Source: Myxococcales bacterium (GTDB lineage Bacteria; Myxococcota_A; UBA9160; SZUA-336). From it: a stretch of DNA of 58,978 nt. Shown here piece after piece: positions 49,265 to 57,502 of the stretch. Location of the stretch: positions 1-58,978 of the forward strand of contig JABSQV010000056.1 in assembly GCA_013215565.1 (NCBI GenBank). The letters run 5' to 3'. A program made the translations under genes and the position numbers. Under the pieces are notes generated by a model that ran no database searches, was not told where the DNA came from, and was given only the letters and a program-made list of their open reading frames with translations. Position 1 is the stretch's first letter. Every line of letters begins with the position of its first letter.

Positions 49265-50034
49265 GTGGAGGCTTCTCCCGACGCTCTCTCGAACCGGATG
49301 ATGGCGAAGAAGCTGGCCGGGTCAAGGCTGGCACCTCCCACGAGGGCGCCGTCGATGTCCGGCTGCGCCATCAGCGCGTAGCCGTTCTCGGGCTTCACGG
49401 ACCCGCCGTATTGGATCCGGATCCGGTCTGCAGCCGCGCCGAACCGCTCTCGCAGAAGCTCGCGGATCATCGCGTGAACCTTCTGCGCGTCTCCGGGAGA
49501 CGCGGTTCGACCGGTGCCGATCGCCCACACTGGCTCGTAGGCCAGCACCAGCGTCTCGGAAGCTTCCGGCGGCACCTGGGCGAGCGATCCACGGATCTGG
49601 GCCTCGATGACCTCCGCGGTTCGCCCGGCCTCGTGCTCCTCGAGCGTCTCGCCCACACACACGATCGGACGTAGCTCGTGGTCGCACGCGGCCCGCACCT
49701 TGCGGGCCACGAACTCGCTGCTCTCCCCGAACCCGTGTCGTCGCTCCGAATGGCCCAGGATCACGTAGCGACAGCCGACGTCGCGCAAGAAGGCGGGCGA
49801 AATCTCGCCCGTGAACGCCCCCTCAGCCTCCGGGTACAGATTCTGGCCCGCGAGTTCGATCCCGCTGCCCTGGAGCGCCCGCTGGAGCGCGCCGAGTGCC
49901 GTGAAGGGAGGCGCGATCACGACCTCGACCCCGTCCGGCGCCTGGAGCCTGAGCTTCAGGTCCTCGGCGAAGGCCGTCGCCTCGCGCACGCCCTTGTGCA
50001 TCTTCCAGTTGGCGACCAGGATCGGGGTTCTCAC
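49261..50034 (-). CDS. tpiA: Triosephosphate isomerase
   Basis: 257 residues from a GTG at 50034 overlapping the pgk stop. NWKMHKG, the catalytic His region GHSERRHGFGE, the Glu motif LAYEPVWAIGTGRTASP and the phosphate loop (QYGGSVKPEN) are intact. It interconverts DHAP and glyceraldehyde-3-phosphate. Fully coupled with pgk and secG. Confidence 0.97.
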   Translation of the reverse strand: MRTPILVANWKMHKGVREATAFAEDLKLRLQAPDGVEVVIAPPFTALGALQRALQGSGIELAGQNLYPEAEGAFTGEISPAFLRDVGCRYVILGHSERRHGFGESSEFVARKVRAACDHELRPIVCVGETLEEHEAGRTAEVIEAQIRGSLAQVPPEASETLVLAYEPVWAIGTGRTASPGDAQKVHAMIRELLRERFGAAADRIRIQYGGSVKPENGYALMAQPDIDGALVGGASLDPASFFAIIRFERASGEAST

Positions 50035-51206
50035 GCGCGCGCCTCCAGCGCGACCAGGCCCGGGAGCGGGCGCCCCCCGACGAACTCCAGGGACGCCCCA
50101 CCTCCCGTGGAGCAGTGATCGATGCGCTTGCCGAGACCGGCTGAGGCCACGGCCGCGAGAGAGTCGCCGCCGGCCACCACCGTGTAGGCCGAGCTTCGCG
50201 CCAGCCCCTGGGCCACCGCTCTCGTGCCGGCGTCAAACGGCGGGGTTTCGAACAGGCCGAGCGGCCCGTTCCAGAATACGCTGGCAGCCGATGTCAGCCT
50301 CGTCTCGATTTCGGCCCGGGTGCGCGGGCCGATGTCCAGCGCGACGGCCCTGGCCGGAATCCGCTCGAGCGTCCGGGCCGAGCCGGGGTCGCCGGGACTG
50401 TCTGCCACGACGTGGTCGCTCGGCAGCAGGAACTCGGTGCCCGACTGCATCAGCGCAGCGGCTGCGGGGACCAGATCCGTCTCTACCAGTGAGCGGCCCA
50501 CCTTCTCGCCCTGCGCGAGCAGGAAGGTGTACGCCATCGCACCGCCCACGATCACCAGGTCCGCCTTACGGACCAGGGCCTCGAGGACCGACAGCTTGTC
50601 CGAGACCTTGGCTCCTCCCAGAATGCAGACGTAAGGGCGCTCGGGCGTGTCGCGGAGCCGTGCGAGGGTGCTGACTTCGCGATCGAGCAGAAAGCCGGCC
50701 ACCGCCTGCTTGGAGTGCGCGACTATTCCCGTCGTGCTCGCGTGTGCCCGGTGACAGGTTCCGAATGCGTCGTTGGCGTAGACGTCCCCGAGTCGGGCGA
50801 GCCGCGCGGCGAAATCCGGGTGATTCGCTTCCTCTTCCGGGTGGAAGCGGAGGTTTTCGAGCAGTACGGCGTCGCCATCGCGAAGTGCGTCGACTGCGCG
50901 CTCGACTTCGGGGCCGACGGAGTCCGGAAGCAGAGGGATCCCGAGCGACTCGGCGATCGGGGTCAGCGACAGCTCCGGGACGACGGATCCGCACGGACGG
51001 CCGAGGTGGGAGGCGAGTACGACCCGGGCTCCCCGCTCGCGCAGGTACGCGAGGGTCTCTTGCGACGCGTGGATCCGGGTCGGATCTGCGATCCGGCCGT
51101 CACGCAGCGGCACGTTCAGGTCGGCGCGAAGGAAGACCCGGCGGGAACGAAGTTCGAGGTCGGAGACCAGTGGCAGTCCCGGGCGGTCGCGTCGGCGGAC
51201 GCCCAC
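50031..51206 (-). CDS. pgk: Phosphoglycerate kinase
   Basis: 391 residues from a GTG at 51206, 4 bases after the gapA stop; the longer frame runs into gapA. RADLNVPL, SHLGRP, LLENLRFHPEE, the ILGGAKVSDKL hinge and VAGGDSLAAV near the nucleotide site match Pgk. It makes ATP from 1,3-bisphosphoglycerate. The start leaves about 12 residues before the usual family beginning, so a start nearer residue 15 is possible. Confidence 0.96.
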   Translation of the reverse strand: MGVRRRDRPGLPLVSDLELRSRRVFLRADLNVPLRDGRIADPTRIHASQETLAYLRERGARVVLASHLGRPCGSVVPELSLTPIAESLGIPLLPDSVGPEVERAVDALRDGDAVLLENLRFHPEEEANHPDFAARLARLGDVYANDAFGTCHRAHASTTGIVAHSKQAVAGFLLDREVSTLARLRDTPERPYVCILGGAKVSDKLSVLEALVRKADLVIVGGAMAYTFLLAQGEKVGRSLVETDLVPAAAALMQSGTEFLLPSDHVVADSPGDPGSARTLERIPARAVALDIGPRTRAEIETRLTSAASVFWNGPLGLFETPPFDAGTRAVAQGLARSSAYTVVAGGDSLAAVASAGLGKRIDHCSTGGGASLEFVGGRPLPGLVALEARA

Positions 51207-51210
51207 GGCT

Positions 51211-52215
51211 TTAGAGCCGGGAAGCGACGAGTTCTGCCAGGTCGGCGACCCGATTCGCGTAGCCCCACTCGTTGTCATACCAAGAAAGGATCTTGACGAG
51301 GTTGCCGCCGAGCACGCGCGTGTTCTCCGCGTCGACGATCGAGGAGTGCGGGTCTCCCTGGAAGTCGATCGACACCAGTGGTTCGTCGCAGACTCTGAGA
51401 ATCCCGCGCATCGGGCCTTCCGCAGCTCTTCGGAAGGCATCGTTTACCTGCTCCGCCGTCACCTCGCGCTCGATCTCGCAGACGAGGTCGATGACGGATA
51501 CGTCCGCGATCGGGATCCGGATCGCGATTCCGTCGAGCTTTCCCTTCAACTCGGGAAGGACCAGGCCAACCGCGCGCGCTGCTCCCGTCGAAGTCGGGAT
51601 CATGGAGACCGCAGCCGAACGCGCGCGTCGCAGGTCCGAATGCGGAAGATCCAGGATGCGCTGGTCGTTTGTGTAGGCGTGGGTGGTCGTCATCCACCCG
51701 CGCCGTAGCCCGAACTCCGAGTTCAGGATCTTGGCGACCGGAGCGAGACAATTCGTCGTGCAAGAAGCGTTCGAAATAATGTGGTGCTGATCCGCGTCGT
51801 AGCTGTCATCGTTCACGCCAAGCGCCAGGGTCAGATCAGGATCGGTTGCCGGAGCGGTGATGATCACCTTCCGCGCACCGGCCGACAGGTGTTTCTCGGC
51901 GTCGGCGCGCTTGGTGAACAGCCCCGTGGACTCGATCACGAGGTCGCAGCCGAGCGCCTTCCAGGGCAGCTCGGCGGGGTCGCGCTCTGCTAGAACCCGA
52001 ATCTTGCGTCCGTCGACCTGGATCGCATCGTCCGCGGCCGCCACCTCCCCCGGGAAGGCGCCGTGTACCGAGTCATGCTTTAGCAGGTGCGCGAGAGTTG
52101 AGGGATCAGTCAGGTCATTGAGCGCAACGACTTCGATCGCATTGCGGCCCCGCGCCGCGCGAAAGGCGCAGCGCCCGATTCTGCCGAAGCCATTGATCCC
52201 AACGCGAACGGCCAT
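51211..52215 (-). CDS. gapA: Glyceraldehyde-3-phosphate dehydrogenase
   Basis: 334 residues from the ATG at 52215 with GGAGAGG upstream. GINGFGRIGR binds NAD, ASCTTNCLAP holds the catalytic Cys, HAYTNDQRILD the His-region, and SWYDNEWGYANRVADL the C-terminal motif. First gene in a gapA-pgk-tpiA-secG operon; the promoter is visible immediately upstream. The frame extends upstream but the ATG has the ribosome site. Confidence 0.97.
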   Translation of the reverse strand: MAVRVGINGFGRIGRCAFRAARGRNAIEVVALNDLTDPSTLAHLLKHDSVHGAFPGEVAAADDAIQVDGRKIRVLAERDPAELPWKALGCDLVIESTGLFTKRADAEKHLSAGARKVIITAPATDPDLTLALGVNDDSYDADQHHIISNASCTTNCLAPVAKILNSEFGLRRGWMTTTHAYTNDQRILDLPHSDLRRARSAAVSMIPTSTGAARAVGLVLPELKGKLDGIAIRIPIADVSVIDLVCEIEREVTAEQVNDAFRRAAEGPMRGILRVCDEPLVSIDFQGDPHSSIVDAENTRVLGGNLVKILSWYDNEWGYANRVADLAELVASRL

Positions 52216-52245
52216 GCGACCCTCTCCTCCGCGGACGGCGGGCGC

Positions 52246-52274
52246 AGCATAACGGCGGGCAGCGGGGGCGTCAA
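52246..52274 (-). promoter_or_regulatory. Sigma-70-type promoter of the gapA-pgk-tpiA-secG operon
   Basis: On the minus strand TTGACG (52274-52269), 17 bases, TATGCT (52251-52246); transcription should start near 52239, about 25 bases before gapA. Good match and good spacing in a GC-rich background. Confidence 0.65.
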
Positions 52275-52350
52275 TCCAAATCAGGCCCTGAATCTCCACA
52301 ATTTCAGCGGGTTACGACCGTGCCACAGGCTTTGCTAGAGTCCTTTCGGG

Positions 52351-52731
52351 GTGATTGTCGGTTCGGGCATCGACCTAGTGGAGATTGCGCGTGTCGCACG
52401 TGCACTCGAGCGTCGCGGGGCCCGAATCCTCCGGCGCGTCTACACCGAGCGGGAGCGCGCAGACTGCGAGCGTCGTGCGCAGCCTGCGCCCTGGTTCGCG
52501 TTACGCTTTGCCGTGAAGGAAGCCGGGATGAAGGCAGTCGGAACCGGCTGGCGCCGTGGTGTGGGTTGGCGCGACTTCGAGTTGTTGGAGCGAGAGCGGG
52601 GCTATGAACTCAGGCTCACGGGCCGTGCTCTCGAGGTGGGGAAGGAACGCGGCTTCGACCGGGCCTGGGTTGCGACCTCACTGACGCGCACGCATGCGCT
52701 TGCGCACGTCGTGCTCGAACGAACCCGGTGA
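52351..52731 (+). CDS. acpS: Holo-[acyl-carrier-protein] synthase
   Basis: 126 residues from a GTG at 52351. GSGIDLVEIARV with the catalytic Asp, and FAVKEAGMKAVGTG with the second metal/Glu motif are AcpS signatures. It adds the phosphopantetheine arm to acyl-carrier protein. Its stop overlaps the next gene's GTG. It is divergent from gapA; the intergenic gap has only a weak promoter candidate on this strand. Confidence 0.94.
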   Translation: MIVGSGIDLVEIARVARALERRGARILRRVYTERERADCERRAQPAPWFALRFAVKEAGMKAVGTGWRRGVGWRDFELLERERGYELRLTGRALEVGKERGFDRAWVATSLTRTHALAHVVLERTR

Positions 52732-55136
52732 CGCACCTGCGTCGGCGCCGCAGCCCGGCGGGCCTGGGGTGGAGGCTCGGTGCCTGGGTAGCCCTGCTCG
52801 GTGCCCTGCTGTTGGTGTGTGGCGGAACGCTGTTTGCGGTGCGGCTCTGGCCCGACAGTCCGAGGGCCGAGGGAGAACTGCGAAGCGAGCGAGTCGCGTC
52901 GGAGATCGAGATTCTGCGAGATGTGTTCGGGGTTCCGCACGTGCGCGCGGAGGATCGCCGCGGTGCGTTGCTGGGCCTCGGTTTTGCGCACGCGCAGGAC
53001 CGGCTCTGGCAGCTGGAACTGTTGCGCCGCTCGTCCCGAGGCACGCTCTCCGAAGTGTTCGGGAGTTCCACCGTCGAGGCGGACCGGATGGCCCGAACCC
53101 TGGGCCTCGCGCGCCGGGCTGCCCAAGAGAGAGCGCGCCTTCCGGAACCGGTTCGACTCGATCTCGAGGCGTACGCGGACGGGATCAATTTGTGGATCGA
53201 CCTCGTCGCTGCCAATCGGGCCCCGGCTCCGGTCGAGTTCCGCTGGTTGGCCATTTCTCCGGAGCGCTGGAGCGTAGACGATACCCTGGCGCTGGTGCGG
53301 CTGCGCGCCTGGATGCTGGGCCGCTCCCTCTCGGCGAGCCTGCTGCTCGACCGGCTGGTACGGGAGATTGGAGGCTTGCCCTCGCAGCCCTTCTTCCCCG
53401 CGCGTCGGGACCCGCAGGTCACGGGTACGGGCCGGGGCATACTTGGAAGGCTGCTGGAGTACGGACGCATCGCCGACCGCTGGGCGGCCGCGATCGGCCT
53501 GCGCGGTCCGGTGGGGAGCGGTGGCTTCGTCGTCGGGGGAAAGCGCTCAGCCAATGGCATGCCATTACTTGCCAACGATCCCCACACCGAGTTCGGACTG
53601 CCGCCCCTGTTCTACCTGGCGCATCTCTCGACCCCGGGCTGGGACGTGGCCGGCGGGACCTGGCCCGGCATCCCGGCATTCTGGGCCGGCAGTAACCGGG
53701 AGATCGCGTGGGGTCAGGTCGTCCTGCACGCGAGTACGACGGATCTCTACGAGGAGACCCTGCACCCGGCGGACCGCTACCGCTACGAGCGGGGGGGCCG
53801 CTGGTTCGAGGTGGAGCGGCGGCACGAAACCGTCGTGGTGCGCTACGCGAGCGACGAAGAGATCGAAATCGTTGAGACCCACCACGGTCCGATCCTGGGC
53901 TCGGTCGCCGCCGAGCATCCCTCGGCTGCGAGCCTTGCGCTTCAATGGACGGGTCAGGCGGCCACGAGCGGAATCGAGGGGTTGCTGCGGATTCCGGAGG
54001 CGCACTCGTTCAAGCAGTTCCGGCGGGCCCTCCGCAAGATCCCGGCACCGGTCGCCACGCACCTCTACGCAGACCGCAGCGGGGTGATCGGGATGCAGGT
54101 TGCGGGTCGCCTGCCGGTGCGCCCGATCGAAACAGGATTGCTTCCGGTGCGCGGTAACTCGAGGCTCTACGACTGGCGCGGCTTCATTCCCTTCGATGCA
54201 CTCCCCAGCGTTCACGGAAAGGAACTCAGCTACCTCGTGGCATCGGGGCGGCCGCCCGCCTCGGACTTCGATCATCCCGTGGTCTGGCTCTGGAGCCGGC
54301 CGGTCGCCGCTCAACGTCTGCGCGAGCGACTGGAAGCGGCCGAGGCGTGGGACCTCGCCGACGTGGTCGCGCTGCAGCGCGAGCGTCGCTCGGGCTCCGC
54401 TCGTTCGTTTTTGCGCACCTGGCTCCACGATCTCGAGCCACGCTCGCAGCGCGCGAGCCGCATTCGCGAGATCCTGCTCGCCTGGGACGGCAGCACCGAT
54501 GGATCGAGCGTGGGCGCGGCGACCTATCACGTGTTTCGCGAGTTGCTGCTCTCGCGTCTGCTTCGGGATCACCTCTCACCCGAGCACGCGGCGCTGGTTC
54601 GGGGAGTACGCGAACCCTTCCCGGGTGCGGCGCTCGGCGAGTTCTTCGACCGCGCCGACGCGCGCCGGGTCGACGCGCTCGCGCACGAGACGCTCGACGC
54701 AACCTGGCACTGGCTCGCCGTAGAGGTCAGCTCCAACCCGAAGAACTGGCGCTGGGATGCAATCCACGAGGTCGAACTGCTGCACGACTTTGCACGGCTC
54801 GGGTCCGGCCTCACGGCGAGTCTCGGGCGCATCCTGAGCCGGGGGCCGTTCGGAGTTCCCGGAGATCCGGAGTCCGTGTGGACGATGTACCCAGAGGGGA
54901 TCGGATCCTTCCGGGTCGCGGTCGGACCGGTGCTCCGCTATGCGGTAGATCTCGGAGACCCGGATCACGCGGTCTGGGACCTCGCGGGCGGCCAGTCCGG
55001 GCATCCCTTCGACCCGCGCTACGACGACGGGATCGAAGACTGGATCGAGAGGCGGCCGCGACCCCTGTGGATGCTCCGGCGTGACGTCGCGTACCATGAC
55101 GCGGCCATCTGGCGACTTCTTCCCGCAGAGCCCTGA
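52728..55136 (+). CDS. Penicillin-acylase-family Ntn-hydrolase, membrane-anchored
   Basis: 802 residues from a GTG at 52728. One N-terminal helix (residues 17-38) without clear cleavage site. ILRDVFGVPHVRAEDRRGAL and GFAHAQDRLWQLELLRRSSRG begin the alpha chain. The proposed nucleophile is Ser264 in VGSGGFVVGGKRSANGMPLL; family members usually have SNNW here, and SGGF is unusual. ANDPHTEFGLPP and HHGPI follow. The protein probably self-cleaves before Ser264. Substrates of the family are amides, such as beta-lactams or acyl-homoserine lactones; not determinable here. Confidence 0.9.
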   Translation: MTHLRRRRSPAGLGWRLGAWVALLGALLLVCGGTLFAVRLWPDSPRAEGELRSERVASEIEILRDVFGVPHVRAEDRRGALLGLGFAHAQDRLWQLELLRRSSRGTLSEVFGSSTVEADRMARTLGLARRAAQERARLPEPVRLDLEAYADGINLWIDLVAANRAPAPVEFRWLAISPERWSVDDTLALVRLRAWMLGRSLSASLLLDRLVREIGGLPSQPFFPARRDPQVTGTGRGILGRLLEYGRIADRWAAAIGLRGPVGSGGFVVGGKRSANGMPLLANDPHTEFGLPPLFYLAHLSTPGWDVAGGTWPGIPAFWAGSNREIAWGQVVLHASTTDLYEETLHPADRYRYERGGRWFEVERRHETVVVRYASDEEIEIVETHHGPILGSVAAEHPSAASLALQWTGQAATSGIEGLLRIPEAHSFKQFRRALRKIPAPVATHLYADRSGVIGMQVAGRLPVRPIETGLLPVRGNSRLYDWRGFIPFDALPSVHGKELSYLVASGRPPASDFDHPVVWLWSRPVAAQRLRERLEAAEAWDLADVVALQRERRSGSARSFLRTWLHDLEPRSQRASRIREILLAWDGSTDGSSVGAATYHVFRELLLSRLLRDHLSPEHAALVRGVREPFPGAALGEFFDRADARRVDALAHETLDATWHWLAVEVSSNPKNWRWDAIHEVELLHDFARLGSGLTASLGRILSRGPFGVPGDPESVWTMYPEGIGSFRVAVGPVLRYAVDLGDPDHAVWDLAGGQSGHPFDPRYDDGIEDWIERRPRPLWMLRRDVAYHDAAIWRLLPAEP

Positions 55137-55216
55137 GCGAGCGGCGTCCGCCCGGGCGTTGCCTGCCTGGCTGGAATGACAGTACGGACGCCGGATTGAA
55201 CGGGAGCGCACCGGAG

Positions 55217-56266
55217 ATGCTCGTCTTCATTTTCGTGCCCAGCTTTTACGCCGCCGTCGAACAGGTGGATGATCCGAGCCTGCGCGGTCGGCCGGTGATC
55301 GTGGGGGGAGATCCCCGAAAGCGCGGGCGCGTCACGAGTTCGAGCGGCGAGGCGCGCGCTCTGGGTGTGTCCGATGGCATGCCGGTCTCGGAGGCGCTCG
55401 CGCTCTGCGCGGGCGCCAGTCTGCGGCCCACCCGCCTGCCTCGCTACCGCGAGGCGGCGGCCGAGATCCGGGCGATTCTCCGCACCTCGAGTCCTCGACT
55501 CGAAAACGTCGGTCTCGACGGCACCTACCTGGAAGGTCCCGACGATCCGGATCTGCTCGAAACCGCGGCCGGACTCTGCGTAACGATCCGGGCCGAGACC
55601 GGGATCACGAGCCACGCCGGGATCGGAGCGACGCGCTTCGTGGCGTGGCTCGCGGGTCGCCACGCCGGACCCGAGGCCATCCGCCACATCACGGAAGCAG
55701 GGGCCCGCGAGTTTCTTTCGGCTTTCCCGGTGACCGAACTCTGGGGCCTGGGACCAGCGACCGCCAGGAAGCTCTCGGCCGAGGGCGTTGGATCGATCGC
55801 GGAATTCAGGGATCTTTCTCCAGAGCGCCTGCATGCGATCGTCGGACGCGGGGCCGAGCGCATGCTCGAGCTTGCATGCGGTGAGGATCGCGAAGCCCTG
55901 CAGCCGAGTCCGCACGCCCGCTCCTTCTCTCAGGAGCAGACGCTGGCCGACCCGACTCAGGATCTGAGCGCACTCGGCGCAGTCCTGTTCGAGCTCGCAG
56001 AGCGCATCGACCGGATCCTGGTGCGCGAGCAGCGTACCGCGCGCACGGTCACCGTAGGCGTGGGTTTCGTCGATGCTGAGCAGCAGAGCCGGACCCGAAC
56101 CCTGCGCGACCCGATCTCGGGCGAGTTCATGATTCGAGAGGTCGCCCTCGACCTGCTGCGCCTGACCCAGGCACCCATGCGCCCGGTGCGTCGGCTCAGG
56201 CTCCAGATCGCGAACCTTTCCGGTGCGCGTCCCGCGGGGGATCCGCGCCAACTGCGTCTCCTCTAG
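55217..56266 (+). CDS. DinB-like Y-family polymerase homologue lacking catalytic residues
   Basis: 349 residues from the ATG at 55217; a TTG at 55196 would add 7. Overall it follows DNA polymerase IV: an N-terminal palm, helix-hairpin-helix (ELWGLGPATARKLSAEGVGS), little finger with RSFSQEQTLADP, and a C-terminal QLRLL resembling a beta-clamp motif. But the first catalytic Asp (DMD in DinB) is VFIFVPSFYA here, and the second metal region SLDEAYLD is GLDGTYLE: Asp101 stays, Glu is Gly102. The dNTP-contact YxAR becomes SGEAR and the Lys of KIASD...KP is missing. A catalytically dead scaffold is likely. Confidence 0.85.
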   Translation: MLVFIFVPSFYAAVEQVDDPSLRGRPVIVGGDPRKRGRVTSSSGEARALGVSDGMPVSEALALCAGASLRPTRLPRYREAAAEIRAILRTSSPRLENVGLDGTYLEGPDDPDLLETAAGLCVTIRAETGITSHAGIGATRFVAWLAGRHAGPEAIRHITEAGAREFLSAFPVTELWGLGPATARKLSAEGVGSIAEFRDLSPERLHAIVGRGAERMLELACGEDREALQPSPHARSFSQEQTLADPTQDLSALGAVLFELAERIDRILVREQRTARTVTVGVGFVDAEQQSRTRTLRDPISGEFMIREVALDLLRLTQAPMRPVRRLRLQIANLSGARPAGDPRQLRLL

Positions 56267-56424
56267 CCCGGTGTAGGTGGCTCGAGGCTGGTTCGGGCTC
56301 CGGAGACTCCCGCGCTACCGTGGAACGCACAGCCGGGACGAGGATCACGGTAAACAGGGTCGCGAGGATCAGCCGCGATCAGGATCGAGCCGAGGCCGCG
56401 CCGCCGCCGACGCGGGCCCGGGTT

Positions 56425-57471
56425 TCAGTCTCCGGCCTGGGGCTTTCGCTTGACCCCGCGCGAGCCGGGGCGCGCCCGCAGCACCCGCTGGATCTCGGGG
56501 AGTCGCCGCTCGACTTCGAGGGATCCGCGCCGAATCGCGCGGCGCGCCTTGTGAAACTCGAATGCCCGGATGCCCTGCAGATCGGGCTCGAGCACGAGAT
56601 CGGGCGGGTCATTCGTCAGACGGTGCCGGGCCAGTTCGTACTCGACGACGGCCATCGACGCCGTGAGGATGTCGAATAGGCTCGGCGTCTGGGGTTCGGC
56701 CTGTTCCACGAGTTCGGCGCTCCGGCGCTTGCGGGGTCGGCGGGACGATCCCAGCAGGCGAGCGAGGCGACGATCGATCGCGTCCGCGAGCCGTTCCTTG
56801 GCCCCCCGGCGCGCCGGCGTTCGACCCCACCCGACGATCTCACGAACCGGAACGTGATGCAGGTTGACGGCGATCCGAACGTCGACTTCGAGCGTCGCCA
56901 GCGCACTGTGTGGAACGGGATTTCGGAGCGCACCGTCCACCAGGAGTTTTCTGCCCTGCCGGAACGGAACCATCACTCCCGGGATCGACATGCTCGCGCG
57001 CAGTGCATCCAGGACGCGGCCCTTGCGGATGATGATTTCGTTCCCGGTCACCAGATCGACCGAAACCGCCGCAAACGGAATCGCTAGGTCCTCGATCCGC
57101 CAATCTCCTATTAGCTCCCCGAGCCAGTCTACGGCCCGGGTCCCGGAAAGCAGGCCGGAGCGCGGCCAGACCGGATCGAACAGGCGCACCGCATCGCCCC
57201 ATTCGAAATCCTTCATCTGTCGCTCGAAGTTTTCGAGCTGTCCCGCCGCGTACATTGCGCCCACGAGTGCGCCGATGCTGGTGCCCACGATCCCGTTGAT
57301 CGGTACGCCCGCGTCGGCGAGCGAGCGCAGAACTCCCACGTGGGCGAGGCCGCGGGCACCGCCCGCGCCGAGCGCGACGCCAACGCGCAGCGGACGCGCG
57401 CTGCTCCGCCTGCCCGTGCGCCTCCCGGGGGTCTTCGGGCTCCGGCTCGCCATTCGCGCGATCGTAGTCAT
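56425..57471 (-). CDS. Patatin-like phospholipase (RssA/NTE group)
   Basis: 348 residues. After a basic start, VALGAGGARGLAHVGVLRSL gives the oxyanion hole and GTSIGALVG the nucleophile elbow (Ser in GxSxG); VDGALRNPVP holds the catalytic Asp. This is the bacterial RssA/YchK type that hydrolyses lysophospholipids or fatty esters, likely in the cytoplasm. An Arg/Pro-rich linker near residue 245 and a helical end follow. It is flanked by convergent dinB-like and divergent glycosyltransferase genes. Confidence 0.92.
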   Translation of the reverse strand: MTTIARMASRSPKTPGRRTGRRSSARPLRVGVALGAGGARGLAHVGVLRSLADAGVPINGIVGTSIGALVGAMYAAGQLENFERQMKDFEWGDAVRLFDPVWPRSGLLSGTRAVDWLGELIGDWRIEDLAIPFAAVSVDLVTGNEIIIRKGRVLDALRASMSIPGVMVPFRQGRKLLVDGALRNPVPHSALATLEVDVRIAVNLHHVPVREIVGWGRTPARRGAKERLADAIDRRLARLLGSSRRPRKRRSAELVEQAEPQTPSLFDILTASMAVVEYELARHRLTNDPPDLVLEPDLQGIRAFEFHKARRAIRRGSLEVERRLPEIQRVLRARPGSRGVKRKPQAGD

Positions 57472-57502
57472 TCCGGCCGGTTGCCGCTAAGCTGCGTCCC
57501 CC

